DNA of 64,000 nucleotides. Origin: an uncultured Pelagibacteraceae bacterium. Lineage in GTDB: Bacteria; Pseudomonadota; Alphaproteobacteria; Pelagibacterales; Pelagibacteraceae. Each line of letters starts with the position of its first letter. Position 1 is the stretch's first letter. Location of the stretch: contig CACBGZ010000002.1 in NCBI GenBank assembly GCA_902538915.1, positions 1 through 64,000 on the forward strand, given 5' to 3'. The notes beneath the pieces are model-generated. The model was given only the letters and a program-made list of their open reading frames with translations. It did not search any database and was not told the origin of the DNA. A program made the translations under genes and the position numbers. Positions 30,509 to 40,871 of this stretch are shown here, piece after piece.

Positions 30509-30894
30509 ATTAAAAGAAATACCAAACAAATCATTTGGACAAAATTAATTACTACAGATATAAAGTGTGAATATTTAAATTTCTTATCCTGTTTTTCGTC
30601 TCTATATTTATTAATTAATGGCATTAATAAATAGTTTGATGTGGCGAATAAGATTGTGATCAATAAGATTAGATAAAAATCGATACCTAATTTACTTAAA
30701 AATAAAAATGTTAGTAGGACAACAAAGCTAATCGCTAGATTAACATTATAGTAAAAAGGAAATATTCGTCTAATAAACTTTCGAGCATTATCTTCATCTA
30801 GAGTAGTGAATACTACTGGAGCAATCACAAACGAGAAAAATAACATTATCCCTAAAATCATTGCTATTAAATAAATACTAAGTTGTTCAATCAT
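30505..30894 (-). CDS. DUF4149/TMEM205-like membrane protein
   Basis: Four hydrophobic helices, FSFVIAPVVFTTLDEDNARKFIRRIFPFYY motif. Confidence 0.65.
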   Translation of the reverse strand: MIEQLSIYLIAMILGIMLFFSFVIAPVVFTTLDEDNARKFIRRIFPFYYNVNLAISFVVLLTFLFLSKLGIDFYLILLITILFATSNYLLMPLINKYRDEKQDKKFKYSHFISVVINFVQMICLVFLLI

Positions 30895-30964
30895 AATTTA
30901 ATTTTCAATTGAATTTTCTTCTTTCATTATTATTAGTCTTCCATGATGAGCAGTATTAAATCTT

Positions 30965-31945
30965 TTAATCTCTATCATAAACTTTTTCTCTCCAAATAGA
31001 TCTTTTTTCCTCAAGGTGGATATTCTCATCTTTTTTCTTTGTGTGCCTGATATTCGTTTCAAATGATAAAGAAGAAGGAAGTAGCTGATAATTTTTATCT
31101 ATAAAATTTAATATAGACGAATAGGACGGATAAAAGTCTTTTTTTTCGTCAAAATTACTAAATTTCTTGTATTTTCTTGAAAATAAACCATTGCCATCAT
31201 CATAAAATCTTTCTGTGGTTAAACCATATTTTTCATAAGGATAATAATTTAGATCATCTTTATTTATATGATTTACCCAACTGGCATAAGTCCAATATTC
31301 ACCAAAAGAACCATATATATTTGCAGCTTTTATTACTAACTCAATCCAATTTTGATCTGATTTGAAATGATCTTTAAATTTTAACTTAAGACTTTTTAAA
31401 TACTTTTTATTAAAAACCATATGATGTGAAGTAAATGTTCCTCTGACGTCCTCAACAGGATTTATTTCCAATATATTGGTAATTAAATTTTTCCATGAAT
31501 TTAAAATATCTTGATTTCCATATGATTTATCCTGTAATAAAGCAAACTTTTCCTTTTTTTTATCAAGTATAGGCCATGATCTTACTGGTAATAAATCTGC
31601 ATCCCATATTAAAAAAACATCGTCTAATTCATCTATAATATCACTAGCTCCTAATTTAATAATCTGTTGATACAACCATCCAGGAGAGTAATTAGGTTTG
31701 TTTTGAGTAATTTGAGAAACGATATCTTTTTTTGTTAAACCATATTTATTTAAAAAAAAATTATCCTCATCCAGCAATGTTAAATTTTCAATATCCCAAG
31801 AATTAGATTTATCTTTAAAAATTTTTATCTCATGATCCGATGTTACGACATAAATTTGTTTAGGTTTATATTTTTGAGAAATTCCCTCGAGAACTGATCT
31901 TGTACTCCAATTCACATGGTGAATTGGAATCACAAATTGGTACAT
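30965..31945 (-). CDS. DUF6492-like putative glycosyltransferase
   Basis: DDVFLIWDADLLPVRSW (DxD-like), GSFGEYWTYASWV. Confidence 0.6.
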   Translation of the reverse strand: MYQFVIPIHHVNWSTRSVLEGISQKYKPKQIYVVTSDHEIKIFKDKSNSWDIENLTLLDEDNFFLNKYGLTKKDIVSQITQNKPNYSPGWLYQQIIKLGASDIIDELDDVFLIWDADLLPVRSWPILDKKKEKFALLQDKSYGNQDILNSWKNLITNILEINPVEDVRGTFTSHHMVFNKKYLKSLKLKFKDHFKSDQNWIELVIKAANIYGSFGEYWTYASWVNHINKDDLNYYPYEKYGLTTERFYDDGNGLFSRKYKKFSNFDEKKDFYPSYSSILNFIDKNYQLLPSSLSFETNIRHTKKKDENIHLEEKRSIWREKVYDRD

Positions 31946-31949
31946 TTTA

Positions 31950-33575
31950 TTAATTTAATTTCGCTTCTTTTTCTATATTTTCATCTGCTTTAAAAACAGT
32001 GACTGGATCTTCAAGACCTGCGTCTGAACAAAGAGGTTCAACACCCAATCCTTTTCTAGGGTATTTTAAAACTACTTGTTTATATTCTTGTATGATTTCT
32101 TTTAATTCAGGTTTTGTTAAATCATTAATATATTTACATTTTCCGATAGCAATTGGAACTGGAATAGCTAGGTTGCCTCCTCTTTTTTGAAGTATCTTAT
32201 CAAAACCTTCATTCATGCATTTTTCGTCTAACAATATGTCATGCCATAAACTTAATTCATATTCACTAAATAATTTTAAAATTCTATGCAAATCTTTTTC
32301 ACTTAACCAGCCTCTTTTATAAGACATAAAAGAGCTTAAGGTCATTTCAACACTAATGGCATGACCATGTAATAATCCTGCTTTAAGTTCAAAGTTTGCA
32401 CTTAATCCATGGCCAAATGCATGATCTCTGATGCTGTGAACTTCGTGTAAATTATCATATTCACTCTCAACATAGCTCTTTAAAGACAGTCCAATAATTT
32501 TTTTTGATTTAGATACTATTTCATCTTGAGAATTACAATTTATTGTACCAAAGTGAGTTTTCATCAAATCAAGTCCTGTATCCTCAAGTAAAGTAAATAA
32601 TTCTTCGTCTCTAATAACTGCCATTTTATGAATTTCCGCAATCCCGTGTCTAACCCAAGAAGTTTTTAAACTTTTAAAGAATGATCGATCAGATATATTT
32701 AGCACTGGAGCATGAAAAGAGCCTAAGAGGTTTTTAAATCCACCAGCATCACAACATGATCTTGGACTGGGTCCACTATCTATTGCACTAACAACTGATG
32801 TTGATAACATTATATACGGAGTACTTCGATGATAAATAGATGCAGCAAAAGCTCCAATATCTCCAATAACTCCTCCTCCAACTATTAAAATAGGTTCATT
32901 TCTATTTACACCTAATTTTCTAAAATCCTCTACTATTTTTTCCACATTTTTAATATGCTTATCAACCTCCATAGCTCTATAAACCAATTTCTCTAATATA
33001 ATAGAATGATGATTAAAATAATTTTCGATTTTTAATCCATAGTTATCCTCAATATTTTGATCTATTAAACAAACACATCTTCCAAATGATTTGTAATTAT
33101 CTCTTAAGAGGTGATTATCGACATTTAAGGTGTCCTCTTCCACTTTAATTGAAGTAAATGTATTCAAGTTCATTGTTGCTTCTATTTGTTGATAATCATT
33201 CGAGCTAACAACATGTCCATTTGAATTTCTATAACTGGAAGTTGGATACAAAGCTAAGGGATTTTTCTGCTCATAATTTAAAATAAGCTGTTTATAAAAA
33301 TCATGTTTGGAGCTATTAAGTAAATTTGAAATTAATTTAGAGTTTCCAAACTCTGTATCGCTAATACTTGAAGATAAAAAATTTAAATTTTTTGATAAAT
33401 TTTTATTAAAGGGTAAAACTAAATGTGAAAGTTCAAGAAAAAATCTTTCAGTTGTTAAATTTAGAGAAGTTTTTAAAATTCTTAAATGAGGTAGTGAGGA
33501 AATAGCATTTAATTTTGAAAACTCATTTGCTATTCTTTCATCATAGGGATTTATTTCTGTAAGATCTATCAACAA
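31950..33575 (-). CDS. Sugar-phosphate cyclase of the DHQ synthase superfamily, EEVS/EVS-like
   Basis: ILIVGGGVIGDIGAFAASIYHRSTPYIMLSTSVVSAIDSGPSPRSCCDAGGFKNLLGSFHAPVL...WVRHGIAEIHKMAVIRDEELF...DHAFGHGLSANFEL. Confidence 0.8.
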   Translation of the reverse strand: MLIDLTEINPYDERIANEFSKLNAISSLPHLRILKTSLNLTTERFFLELSHLVLPFNKNLSKNLNFLSSSISDTEFGNSKLISNLLNSSKHDFYKQLILNYEQKNPLALYPTSSYRNSNGHVVSSNDYQQIEATMNLNTFTSIKVEEDTLNVDNHLLRDNYKSFGRCVCLIDQNIEDNYGLKIENYFNHHSIILEKLVYRAMEVDKHIKNVEKIVEDFRKLGVNRNEPILIVGGGVIGDIGAFAASIYHRSTPYIMLSTSVVSAIDSGPSPRSCCDAGGFKNLLGSFHAPVLNISDRSFFKSLKTSWVRHGIAEIHKMAVIRDEELFTLLEDTGLDLMKTHFGTINCNSQDEIVSKSKKIIGLSLKSYVESEYDNLHEVHSIRDHAFGHGLSANFELKAGLLHGHAISVEMTLSSFMSYKRGWLSEKDLHRILKLFSEYELSLWHDILLDEKCMNEGFDKILQKRGGNLAIPVPIAIGKCKYINDLTKPELKEIIQEYKQVVLKYPRKGLGVEPLCSDAGLEDPVTVFKADENIEKEAKLN

Positions 33576-33817
33576 ATTTTCAAAATAATTGTTATTTACA
33601 AAATTTTCTATTAAATCTTTATTAATTACAAAATTTTTTTTTACCTAAAATAAAATGTTCTGAAAATTTATTAATCGAACTTAAAATCACAAATCTTATT
33701 TAAAATATATAAAATTTTAGTCAAACTGCACTATGTCTCATGTTTGTATATCTCAACTCACAAATTCGTCCTCTACTAGAAATTATTAATAGTTAATAAT
33801 ATTTTGATTGATTAGTA

Positions 33818-35026
33818 TTACTCTTTTACACTACCAGCTGTTAGACCACTGACTAAATATTTTTCAAAATATATGAAAATAAAAAGTACAGGTAAAGTTA
33901 CAATTACTGAACCTGCCATTAAGTATTGACGCGGTGTTTCTGCATCCCCGCTTAGATATTGAATGGCTCTTGATAAGGTAAATGATTTAGGACTATCCAA
34001 AAACATCAAAGAAAAAAGGAATTCATTCCAAGCAATCATAAATACATAAAGTGCAACGGATGCAATAGCTGGCAAACTTAAAGGAATAATAATCTTTAAA
34101 ATTATGCCAAACCAATTTTGACCATCCATAATACCGGCATCTTCAATTTCTTTTGGAATACTTTTAAAATAACCTTGCAACATATAAATAGCAACCGGCA
34201 AGGTTGTGGCCGTATAAACAATCAATAGACCAAAGATTGAGTTTCTTAATCCCAGTTGACTAAACACAGTATATAAAGGGATCACTAAAACAATAGCTGG
34301 AAACATGTAAATAATTAAGATCGAAGTTGATAAAAAGTTTTTGCCAAAGAAATTTAATCTAGCAACAGCATAAGCCGCTGGTATTGCAAATAACAATGTG
34401 ACAATAACAGTTCCGATAGAAACTACTGAGCTAATTAAGATGTATCTGCCAAAATTATAAGTTTCAAAGATTACAAAATAAGATTTGAATAACTCAGTTA
34501 AACTTTTTGTGAAATCAAGACTAAAGTCTAAAGGATTAACTAATAAAGCTATTTGAGTTTTAAAACTTGTAACCAACATAATGTAAAACGGAAATAAGAT
34601 TACAAATGCAAAGAAAACAATGCCAAATAAAGTGATAAAATCAAAAATAATTTTTTCAGATATAAAATCTTCCTTTAGAGATTGGATACTGTATTTCTTG
34701 AGTTTGTTGGTAAAAAATAAAGTAATTAAGAAAACTCCAAGAATATACCATAATGGAGATGCTTCATTTAAGTAAAAATATAAAATTGAAGATATAAATG
34801 ATAATGAAAAAATCTTTATTAAGTGATTAATCTTATTACCAATTAAGACAAATGCTAAAGATAATAGAATACCAATCAAAAAAATAGGAGTGACGTTTAG
34901 ATTGGTAAAACTTAAACCTTGCAGTGTAGCCATGATTTTCCAAATTGACAAAATACATGTCAGAAAAAAAGATGAAATGATCAAAAAAATTGCAAGAGAT
35001 TTAAATCTCATTAGCCCTCTTTCCAA
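33818..35026 (-). CDS. Sugar ABC transporter permease (MalG-like)
   Basis: EEA-loop motif EIEDAGIMDGQNWFGIILKIIIPLSLPAI. Confidence 0.88.
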   Translation of the reverse strand: MERGLMRFKSLAIFLIISSFFLTCILSIWKIMATLQGLSFTNLNVTPIFLIGILLSLAFVLIGNKINHLIKIFSLSFISSILYFYLNEASPLWYILGVFLITLFFTNKLKKYSIQSLKEDFISEKIIFDFITLFGIVFFAFVILFPFYIMLVTSFKTQIALLVNPLDFSLDFTKSLTELFKSYFVIFETYNFGRYILISSVVSIGTVIVTLLFAIPAAYAVARLNFFGKNFLSTSILIIYMFPAIVLVIPLYTVFSQLGLRNSIFGLLIVYTATTLPVAIYMLQGYFKSIPKEIEDAGIMDGQNWFGIILKIIIPLSLPAIASVALYVFMIAWNEFLFSLMFLDSPKSFTLSRAIQYLSGDAETPRQYLMAGSVIVTLPVLFIFIYFEKYLVSGLTAGSVKE

Positions 35027-36260
35027 TTAATCTGAAATAAATAATCATAAAACTTAGAAGTAACATGACAATAACTATTGAAACAGCAGAGCCCATCCCA
35101 ATATCTGATACTGCAAAGCCTTGTTGATAAACATTGATAGGTAAAGTTCTTGTACCTGATGCCCCACCGGTTAATAAAAAAATATCTTCAAATTTATTAA
35201 AGTTCCAAATAAACCTAATCATGAATAAAATTGAGATGATGGCTGTAATTTGAGGCAGTGTAATATGGATAAATTTTTGAATTGGACTTGCTCCATCAAC
35301 TTCCGCTGCTTCATACAAACTTTGTGGTATTGCTTGTAATCTTGCTAAAATAAAGAGAAAAGCGAGTGGGAAATAGCGCCAAATTTCAAAAAAGATAACT
35401 GTCGTTAATGCCAACCTTAATTTAAATTCAAATCCTAAAATACTCATTGTTATGTATTTTTGGCCTAATAAATTTATTGGTTGTTCAATAATATTAAAAT
35501 TCACTAATAATGCATTTAAAGTTCCACTATTAGGATCCAATAATAAAGTCCAAGTATAAGCTAAAGCAACTACAGGGCCTACATAAGGAAAAAGTAAAAT
35601 ACCTCGCATATAGGTTCGACCTTGAATGTTTTGATTAACTAATTGTGCTGCCAAAATTCCAAAGATAATTGCACCTACTGTGCCAAAAAAAGTGAAGTAA
35701 AATGTTGTTAAAAGTAATTCAACAAAATTATTTTCATAAAAAACTTTTTTAAAATTTTCTAAAGTAAAATTTGTAGTCAGTAGTGGATTATCTGCTTTCC
35801 CACTTAAAATTGGTTTTTGAGATTTAATTATTTTTTTGTCAATTATTTCACCATTGTTACTCTGAATAATTATCTCAAAATTTTCTCTATATTTTGCCTG
35901 CCAATTGCCAAAATTACAAACGATCTTTTTGGATTGAAAATTACATCTTGGATCAAGATTAATTGGTGAAACATTTGTAGGAAGTTTATCTTGAAACTGT
36001 ACATTTCTTATTTCTTGAATTAACGAACTATTTCGTAATTTATAAATAATTTTTAATTCTGATTGATTTTCTGGAATTGATTTAACAATTTTCTTTGCTC
36101 TAGGTTCTGGAATTCTAATATCTTTTAATTCAATGTCTTTGAAACTAATCCAAACATTGGCAAATATGGGAAATAATACAATAGCAAAAACTAATAGAAC
36201 TGCAGGTAAAACTAAAGTGAAAGCAGTTCTTTTTTCTAATTTTGATAATGAAACACTCAT
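35001..36260 (-). CDS. Sugar ABC transporter permease (MalF-like) with large insert after TM1
   Basis: EEA-loop LYEAAEVDGASPIQKFIHITLPQI; ~120-aa soluble segment after TM1. Confidence 0.87.
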   Translation of the reverse strand: MSVSLSKLEKRTAFTLVLPAVLLVFAIVLFPIFANVWISFKDIELKDIRIPEPRAKKIVKSIPENQSELKIIYKLRNSSLIQEIRNVQFQDKLPTNVSPINLDPRCNFQSKKIVCNFGNWQAKYRENFEIIIQSNNGEIIDKKIIKSQKPILSGKADNPLLTTNFTLENFKKVFYENNFVELLLTTFYFTFFGTVGAIIFGILAAQLVNQNIQGRTYMRGILLFPYVGPVVALAYTWTLLLDPNSGTLNALLVNFNIIEQPINLLGQKYITMSILGFEFKLRLALTTVIFFEIWRYFPLAFLFILARLQAIPQSLYEAAEVDGASPIQKFIHITLPQITAIISILFMIRFIWNFNKFEDIFLLTGGASGTRTLPINVYQQGFAVSDIGMGSAVSIVIVMLLLSFMIIYFRLIGKRANEI

Positions 36261-36309
36261 AATAAAAAGCGGATAATAAAATATTATCCGCTCTTTATAA
36301 ATTTATTAT

Positions 36310-37638
36310 TTAAAACTTAGCTAATTCAGCGTTAATTCTCTTAACCGCTTCATCAACTGAGATTTGATCATCAATATATTCTCTAGTGATTCTGTTTAAG
36401 AATTGAGAGTTAATGATCTTTGATGCTCGAGATAGTTCACCTTCTTTAACACCCCATCTGTTTGCAGTATCTAGACCTGCAACGATGTTATCAATAACAT
36501 CTGCAGAATAAAGATCAGTTAAAGGAGCTTTTCTATCAACACCTACTGGTAATTTACTCCAAGCTTTAGTGTAAGCACTAGGATCACTCTTATTTCCTCT
36601 TCTTACTGGAAATTTTCCCTCTGGAGCAATTCCTAATGTAGCCGTATATCCTTCACTCATAGAATACTCTATGAATTTTTTAGCTTCATCAGTGTCTGCA
36701 TCCGCAGTTATTCCAAAATATCTTACATCTGCCCAAGCAGCTCCTTTTCTATTGTTAGGTCCACTAAAATTTGTGATGAAACCTGTTTTAGAAGCTAACT
36801 CTGATGATGTTGGATCACTGTTTATTGTAGGCGGAGCAGAGTCTCTTAAACCTGCTAATTCATCCATAATAAATGGTGACCAAATAATCATTGGTGTTTT
36901 GCCAGCAAAGTATAAAGCTCTTGATTGTTTCCAGAATAATTCTCCTGGAGGACTAGCTTTAGCGATTACTTTATAAAATTCTAAAGAATTCTTTAAAGCT
37001 TTCCCTTGCTTTTTAGTTCCACCTTTTTTAACAAAATTAACTCCATTAGCTAAAAGTACATGCTCAAGCACTTGGCTCATAAAGTTTTCATCTGTTTTTG
37101 TGGCAGCTACAAAGCCAAACATGTCATTACTTGATAATGCGTTAACTGCTTTAACTATGTTTGCATATGAAGTTGGTGGCTCTAAACCAGCTGCAGCAAA
37201 TAGATCTTTTCTATAAACAACCATTTGTGTCCAGCCATCAACTGGTACAGCTGCAATTTTTCCACCCTTCTTAGCCATATTTAATGCACCCGGCGCAAAT
37301 GTTTTCTTACCTAAGGATTTAACTACAGCGTTATTTGCATCTACATCTAATATGCCTGCTTCTGCCCATGGTAAAACATATTGTAGAGTGTGATAAATTA
37401 CATCTGGCAGATCTCCCGCTGCTGCTGCTGCAGTAGCTCTTGTGCCAAGATCTTTTTCTTCAATAGGAATGACTTCAACTTTGATGCCTGTTTTAGCTTC
37501 AAAAGCTTTTGCCATCTCCTCTTGTTTTGCCATTCTTGCTGGTTGGACCTCTGTAGTCCAAAATTTAATATCTGCAAAACTAGTGTTAGAAATTAGAAAT
37601 ACTAGAGCAAATATATTAATTATGATTTTTCTAATCAT
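36310..37638 (-). CDS. Sugar ABC transporter periplasmic substrate-binding protein
   Basis: Signal peptide; IKFWTTEVQPARMAKQEEMAKAFEAKTGIKVEVIP (family 1 SBP). Confidence 0.9.
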   Translation of the reverse strand: MIRKIIINIFALVFLISNTSFADIKFWTTEVQPARMAKQEEMAKAFEAKTGIKVEVIPIEEKDLGTRATAAAAAGDLPDVIYHTLQYVLPWAEAGILDVDANNAVVKSLGKKTFAPGALNMAKKGGKIAAVPVDGWTQMVVYRKDLFAAAGLEPPTSYANIVKAVNALSSNDMFGFVAATKTDENFMSQVLEHVLLANGVNFVKKGGTKKQGKALKNSLEFYKVIAKASPPGELFWKQSRALYFAGKTPMIIWSPFIMDELAGLRDSAPPTINSDPTSSELASKTGFITNFSGPNNRKGAAWADVRYFGITADADTDEAKKFIEYSMSEGYTATLGIAPEGKFPVRRGNKSDPSAYTKAWSKLPVGVDRKAPLTDLYSADVIDNIVAGLDTANRWGVKEGELSRASKIINSQFLNRITREYIDDQISVDEAVKRINAELAKF

Positions 37639-37777
37639 ACGTTCCCCCTCTTATATTGTTCCTCTCTGATATTTGATTTTATCTGATGCTCGCGATTTTT
37701 TCATTGCGATAAATCTAGCAGTGTAATAAATTTTTAACAACACCAATGATTAGTCAAAATCCTTTTAAATCTCACAA

Positions 37778-38830
37778 ATGTCAAAAATTATTATTAAAAA
37801 TTTAGAGAAATCTTTTGGTAATAATAAAGTCATTGATAATTTTAACATAGACATAAAAGATCAAGAATTTATTGTATTAGTAGGTCCGTCTGGTTGTGGA
37901 AAATCAACTTTATTAAGGATGATATCTGGACTAGAAAGTATTGACGAGGGAGAAATTTTTTTAGACGGTAAATTAATTAATAATTTAATTCCCTCTAAAC
38001 GTAAAATCGCAATGGTCTTTCAATCCTACGCTTTATATCCGCACATGAATGTTTACGAAAATATGTCTTTTGGATTAAAGATGGAAAAAATTCCAAAAGA
38101 TGAGATTAACAAAAAAGTAAACCAAGCAGCTAATATACTTCAAATTCAAGATTTACTTGAAAGAAAACCAAAACAGCTTTCTGGAGGTCAAAAACAAAGG
38201 GTCGCGATTGGTAGAGCGATAACGAGAAGCCCTAAAGTTTTTTTATTTGATGAGCCCTTATCTAATCTTGATGCAGCTTTAAGATCAGAAATGAGAGTTG
38301 AAATATCTAAACTTCATAAAAAAATCAATTCGAACATGATTTATGTAACTCACGACCAAGTCGAAGCAATGACATTAGCTGATAGAATAGTGGTCTTAAA
38401 TAAAGGAATTATTGAACAATTTGGAACGCCTAATGATATTTATACAAATCCAAACAATATTTTTGTAGCTGAATTTATTGGATCTCCAAAAATGAACATT
38501 CTAAAAGTTGAAAAAAAACAAATTATTAATTCAAACACTTTAAATTTGTTCAATAATAATATTAATTTTAGTAATCACATTTTTAAAGATGAAATTTATC
38601 TTGGTATAAGACCTGAAGATATAAGTCTTAGAGATGATCATGAGATTAAATTAGAGGTGAAAATAGAACATACAGAGAATTTAGGATTTGAAAAAATTAT
38701 TCATACAAAAATTTCTGATAATGAAATCGTAATTAAATCTTCTGAAAACGTAAACAAACACTCCCTAAAAATTTCTTTCTCAAAAGATAAAGTGTTATTT
38801 TTTGACAAATCTAAAAATAGGATGAGATAG
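37778..38830 (+). CDS. Sugar ABC transporter ATP-binding protein (UgpC/MalK-like)
   Basis: [39 protein letters not shown]-terminal regulatory region. Confidence 0.93.
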   Translation: MSKIIIKNLEKSFGNNKVIDNFNIDIKDQEFIVLVGPSGCGKSTLLRMISGLESIDEGEIFLDGKLINNLIPSKRKIAMVFQSYALYPHMNVYENMSFGLKMEKIPKDEINKKVNQAANILQIQDLLERKPKQLSGGQKQRVAIGRAITRSPKVFLFDEPLSNLDAALRSEMRVEISKLHKKINSNMIYVTHDQVEAMTLADRIVVLNKGIIEQFGTPNDIYTNPNNIFVAEFIGSPKMNILKVEKKQIINSNTLNLFNNNINFSNHIFKDEIYLGIRPEDISLRDDHEIKLEVKIEHTENLGFEKIIHTKISDNEIVIKSSENVNKHSLKISFSKDKVLFFDKSKNRMR

Positions 38831-38835
38831 ATCCG

Positions 38836-39642
38836 TTGAGAAAAAAATTTTCACTTATTATTTTTACTGATCTTGATGGCTCACTACTACATAGGGAAAC
38901 CTTTAAATTTGATCCAATTAAAGATTACATTAAAAATCTTGTCGAAAGTGGAATAATTATAATCCCAAATTCTAGTAAAACTGAAAAAGAAATAGATAAA
39001 TTCAATGAAGAACTAGGTATTAAACTTCCATATATTTCAGAGAATGGATCCTCGATACATGGATTAAATTTAATTAATTCTAATTTTCCTAATAAGATTA
39101 TTCTTAGCAGAGAAAAAGAGGAGTTATTAAAAGTATTTGAGTCAAAAGTACCAGAAAATATAATAAATAAATGTCTCTTAATTTCAAAACTAGACAAAAA
39201 AAAACAGGAAAAAATATTTGGCCAGAAAGATACAAAACTTAAAGATGTTTTAGATAGAAAATATACTTTACCTTTTTTATTTACTGGAGAAAAAAAAGAG
39301 AAAAATAGATTATTAAAAATTTTAAATGCTAACTCATTAACGCTACAGGAAGGTGGACGTGTTTCAAATCTTTGTGACAATGTTGATAAAGTAAAATCTA
39401 TGAACAAAGTTATTAGAATTTTAAAAAAAACCGAGGATAAAATAAAAACAATTGCAGTTGGTGATAATTATAATGATTTAGATATGCTTAAAAATAGTGA
39501 TGTCCCTTGTTTAGTATTCAATGATCAATTTAAACTTGATCAAATTAATATTGCTAATCTTGTATTTTCTAATCAGCCATCTCCAGAGGGCTGGGCTGAT
39601 GTGATTAAAATGGCTCTAGCTAAATTAAATTATAATGTCTAA
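38836..39642 (+). CDS. Mannosyl/glucosyl-3-phosphoglycerate phosphatase (HAD, MpgP-like)
   Basis: IIFTDLDGSLL, ISENGSSIHGL, AVGDNYNDLDML; TTG start. Confidence 0.82.
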   Translation: MRKKFSLIIFTDLDGSLLHRETFKFDPIKDYIKNLVESGIIIIPNSSKTEKEIDKFNEELGIKLPYISENGSSIHGLNLINSNFPNKIILSREKEELLKVFESKVPENIINKCLLISKLDKKKQEKIFGQKDTKLKDVLDRKYTLPFLFTGEKKEKNRLLKILNANSLTLQEGGRVSNLCDNVDKVKSMNKVIRILKKTEDKIKTIAVGDNYNDLDMLKNSDVPCLVFNDQFKLDQINIANLVFSNQPSPEGWADVIKMALAKLNYNV

Positions 39643-39650
39643 ACTTTATT

Positions 39651-40871
39651 ATGAGTGAATTTTCTCAAAATGGAATAATTTCTACCCTACACGACTTTGG
39701 AACTAGATCTACAGCCGAAATTGAAAAAGACTTATTAAAATTTTCTAAAGAGAGAAAAATGGAATTAATTTTACCTTGTCTTTATTCAGAATTAGAGGGG
39801 AATGCTTTACCAAATATTGTAGAGGAAATCAGCAAAACAAAATATTTAGATCATATTATAGTTGGTCTTGATAAGGCGAATGAAAAGCAAGCAAAAAAAG
39901 CCTGGAAGTTTTTTAAAAAATTAAAAACACCCTTTTCTTTATTATGGAATGATGGACCTGCATTAAAAAAACTTGATAAAGAATTAAAGAAAAAAGATCT
40001 TTCACCGAGCGAACTTGGCAAAGGAAGAAATGTTTGGTATTGCATAGGAATGTCTATAGCAAGAGACACAGCACGATCTGTTGCTCTTCACGATTGTGAT
40101 ATAAAAACTTACGATAGAAGAATGCTGGCAAAACTTTTTTATCCGGTTGTAAATCCTCTTTTTAACTTTGAATTTTGTAAAGGATATTATCCAAGAATTG
40201 CCAATGGAAAGATGAATGGTCGTGTTGCAAGATTATTAGTTTTTCCATTGTTAACAGCTTTAGAGAAGACAATTGGCGCAAGTGATTACTTAGAATTTAT
40301 GAAGTCTTTTAAATATCCGTTAGCCGGAGAATTTTCATTTAGACGGAACGTTTTACCTGAATTAAGAATTTCATCGGATTGGGGTATTGAAGTTGGGATT
40401 TTATCTGAGATGCAAAGAAGCTTTTCTCCACAAAATATTTGTCAGGTAGATTTAGCTGATACTTATGATCACAAACACCAGATTTTATCTAGTGATGATG
40501 AGACCAAAGGTTTATCTAGAATGTCAATTGATATTATTAAAACATTTATAAAAAAGTTAGCAACTCAAGGAAATACTTTCAGTAGAGAAAAGTTTAGATC
40601 TCTTAAAGCAACTTATTATAGATCAGCTTTAGATTTAATCGATATCTATAGAAGTGATGCTTACATGAATGGTCTAAAATTTGACTCTCATATTGAGGAA
40701 AAAGCTGTTGAATTATTTGCAGTTAATATTATGAAAGCAGGTGAAGCTTTTATTCTTAATCCAATGGATACACCTTTTATACCTACGTGGAGTAGAGTTA
40801 AAAGTGCAATACCAGATTTTTTATCAAGATTAAAAGAAGTTGTTAATGAAGATAACAAAAAATATTCTTAA
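39651..40871 (+). CDS. Glucosyl-3-phosphoglycerate synthase-like GT81
   Basis: ILPCLYSELEGNALPNIVEEI, GKGRNVWYCIG, VALHDCDIKTYDRRMLAKLFYPVVNP, SDWGIEVGIL. Confidence 0.85.
   Translation: MSEFSQNGIISTLHDFGTRSTAEIEKDLLKFSKERKMELILPCLYSELEGNALPNIVEEISKTKYLDHIIVGLDKANEKQAKKAWKFFKKLKTPFSLLWNDGPALKKLDKELKKKDLSPSELGKGRNVWYCIGMSIARDTARSVALHDCDIKTYDRRMLAKLFYPVVNPLFNFEFCKGYYPRIANGKMNGRVARLLVFPLLTALEKTIGASDYLEFMKSFKYPLAGEFSFRRNVLPELRISSDWGIEVGILSEMQRSFSPQNICQVDLADTYDHKHQILSSDDETKGLSRMSIDIIKTFIKKLATQGNTFSREKFRSLKATYYRSALDLIDIYRSDAYMNGLKFDSHIEEKAVELFAVNIMKAGEAFILNPMDTPFIPTWSRVKSAIPDFLSRLKEVVNEDNKKYS

Noticed and set aside
37639-37777. Riboswitch or named regulator site in the divergent sugar-transport promoter region
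   Set aside because: Only short imperfect inverted sequence (CTCGCGAT...ATTGCGAT) visible; not enough to assign a class.
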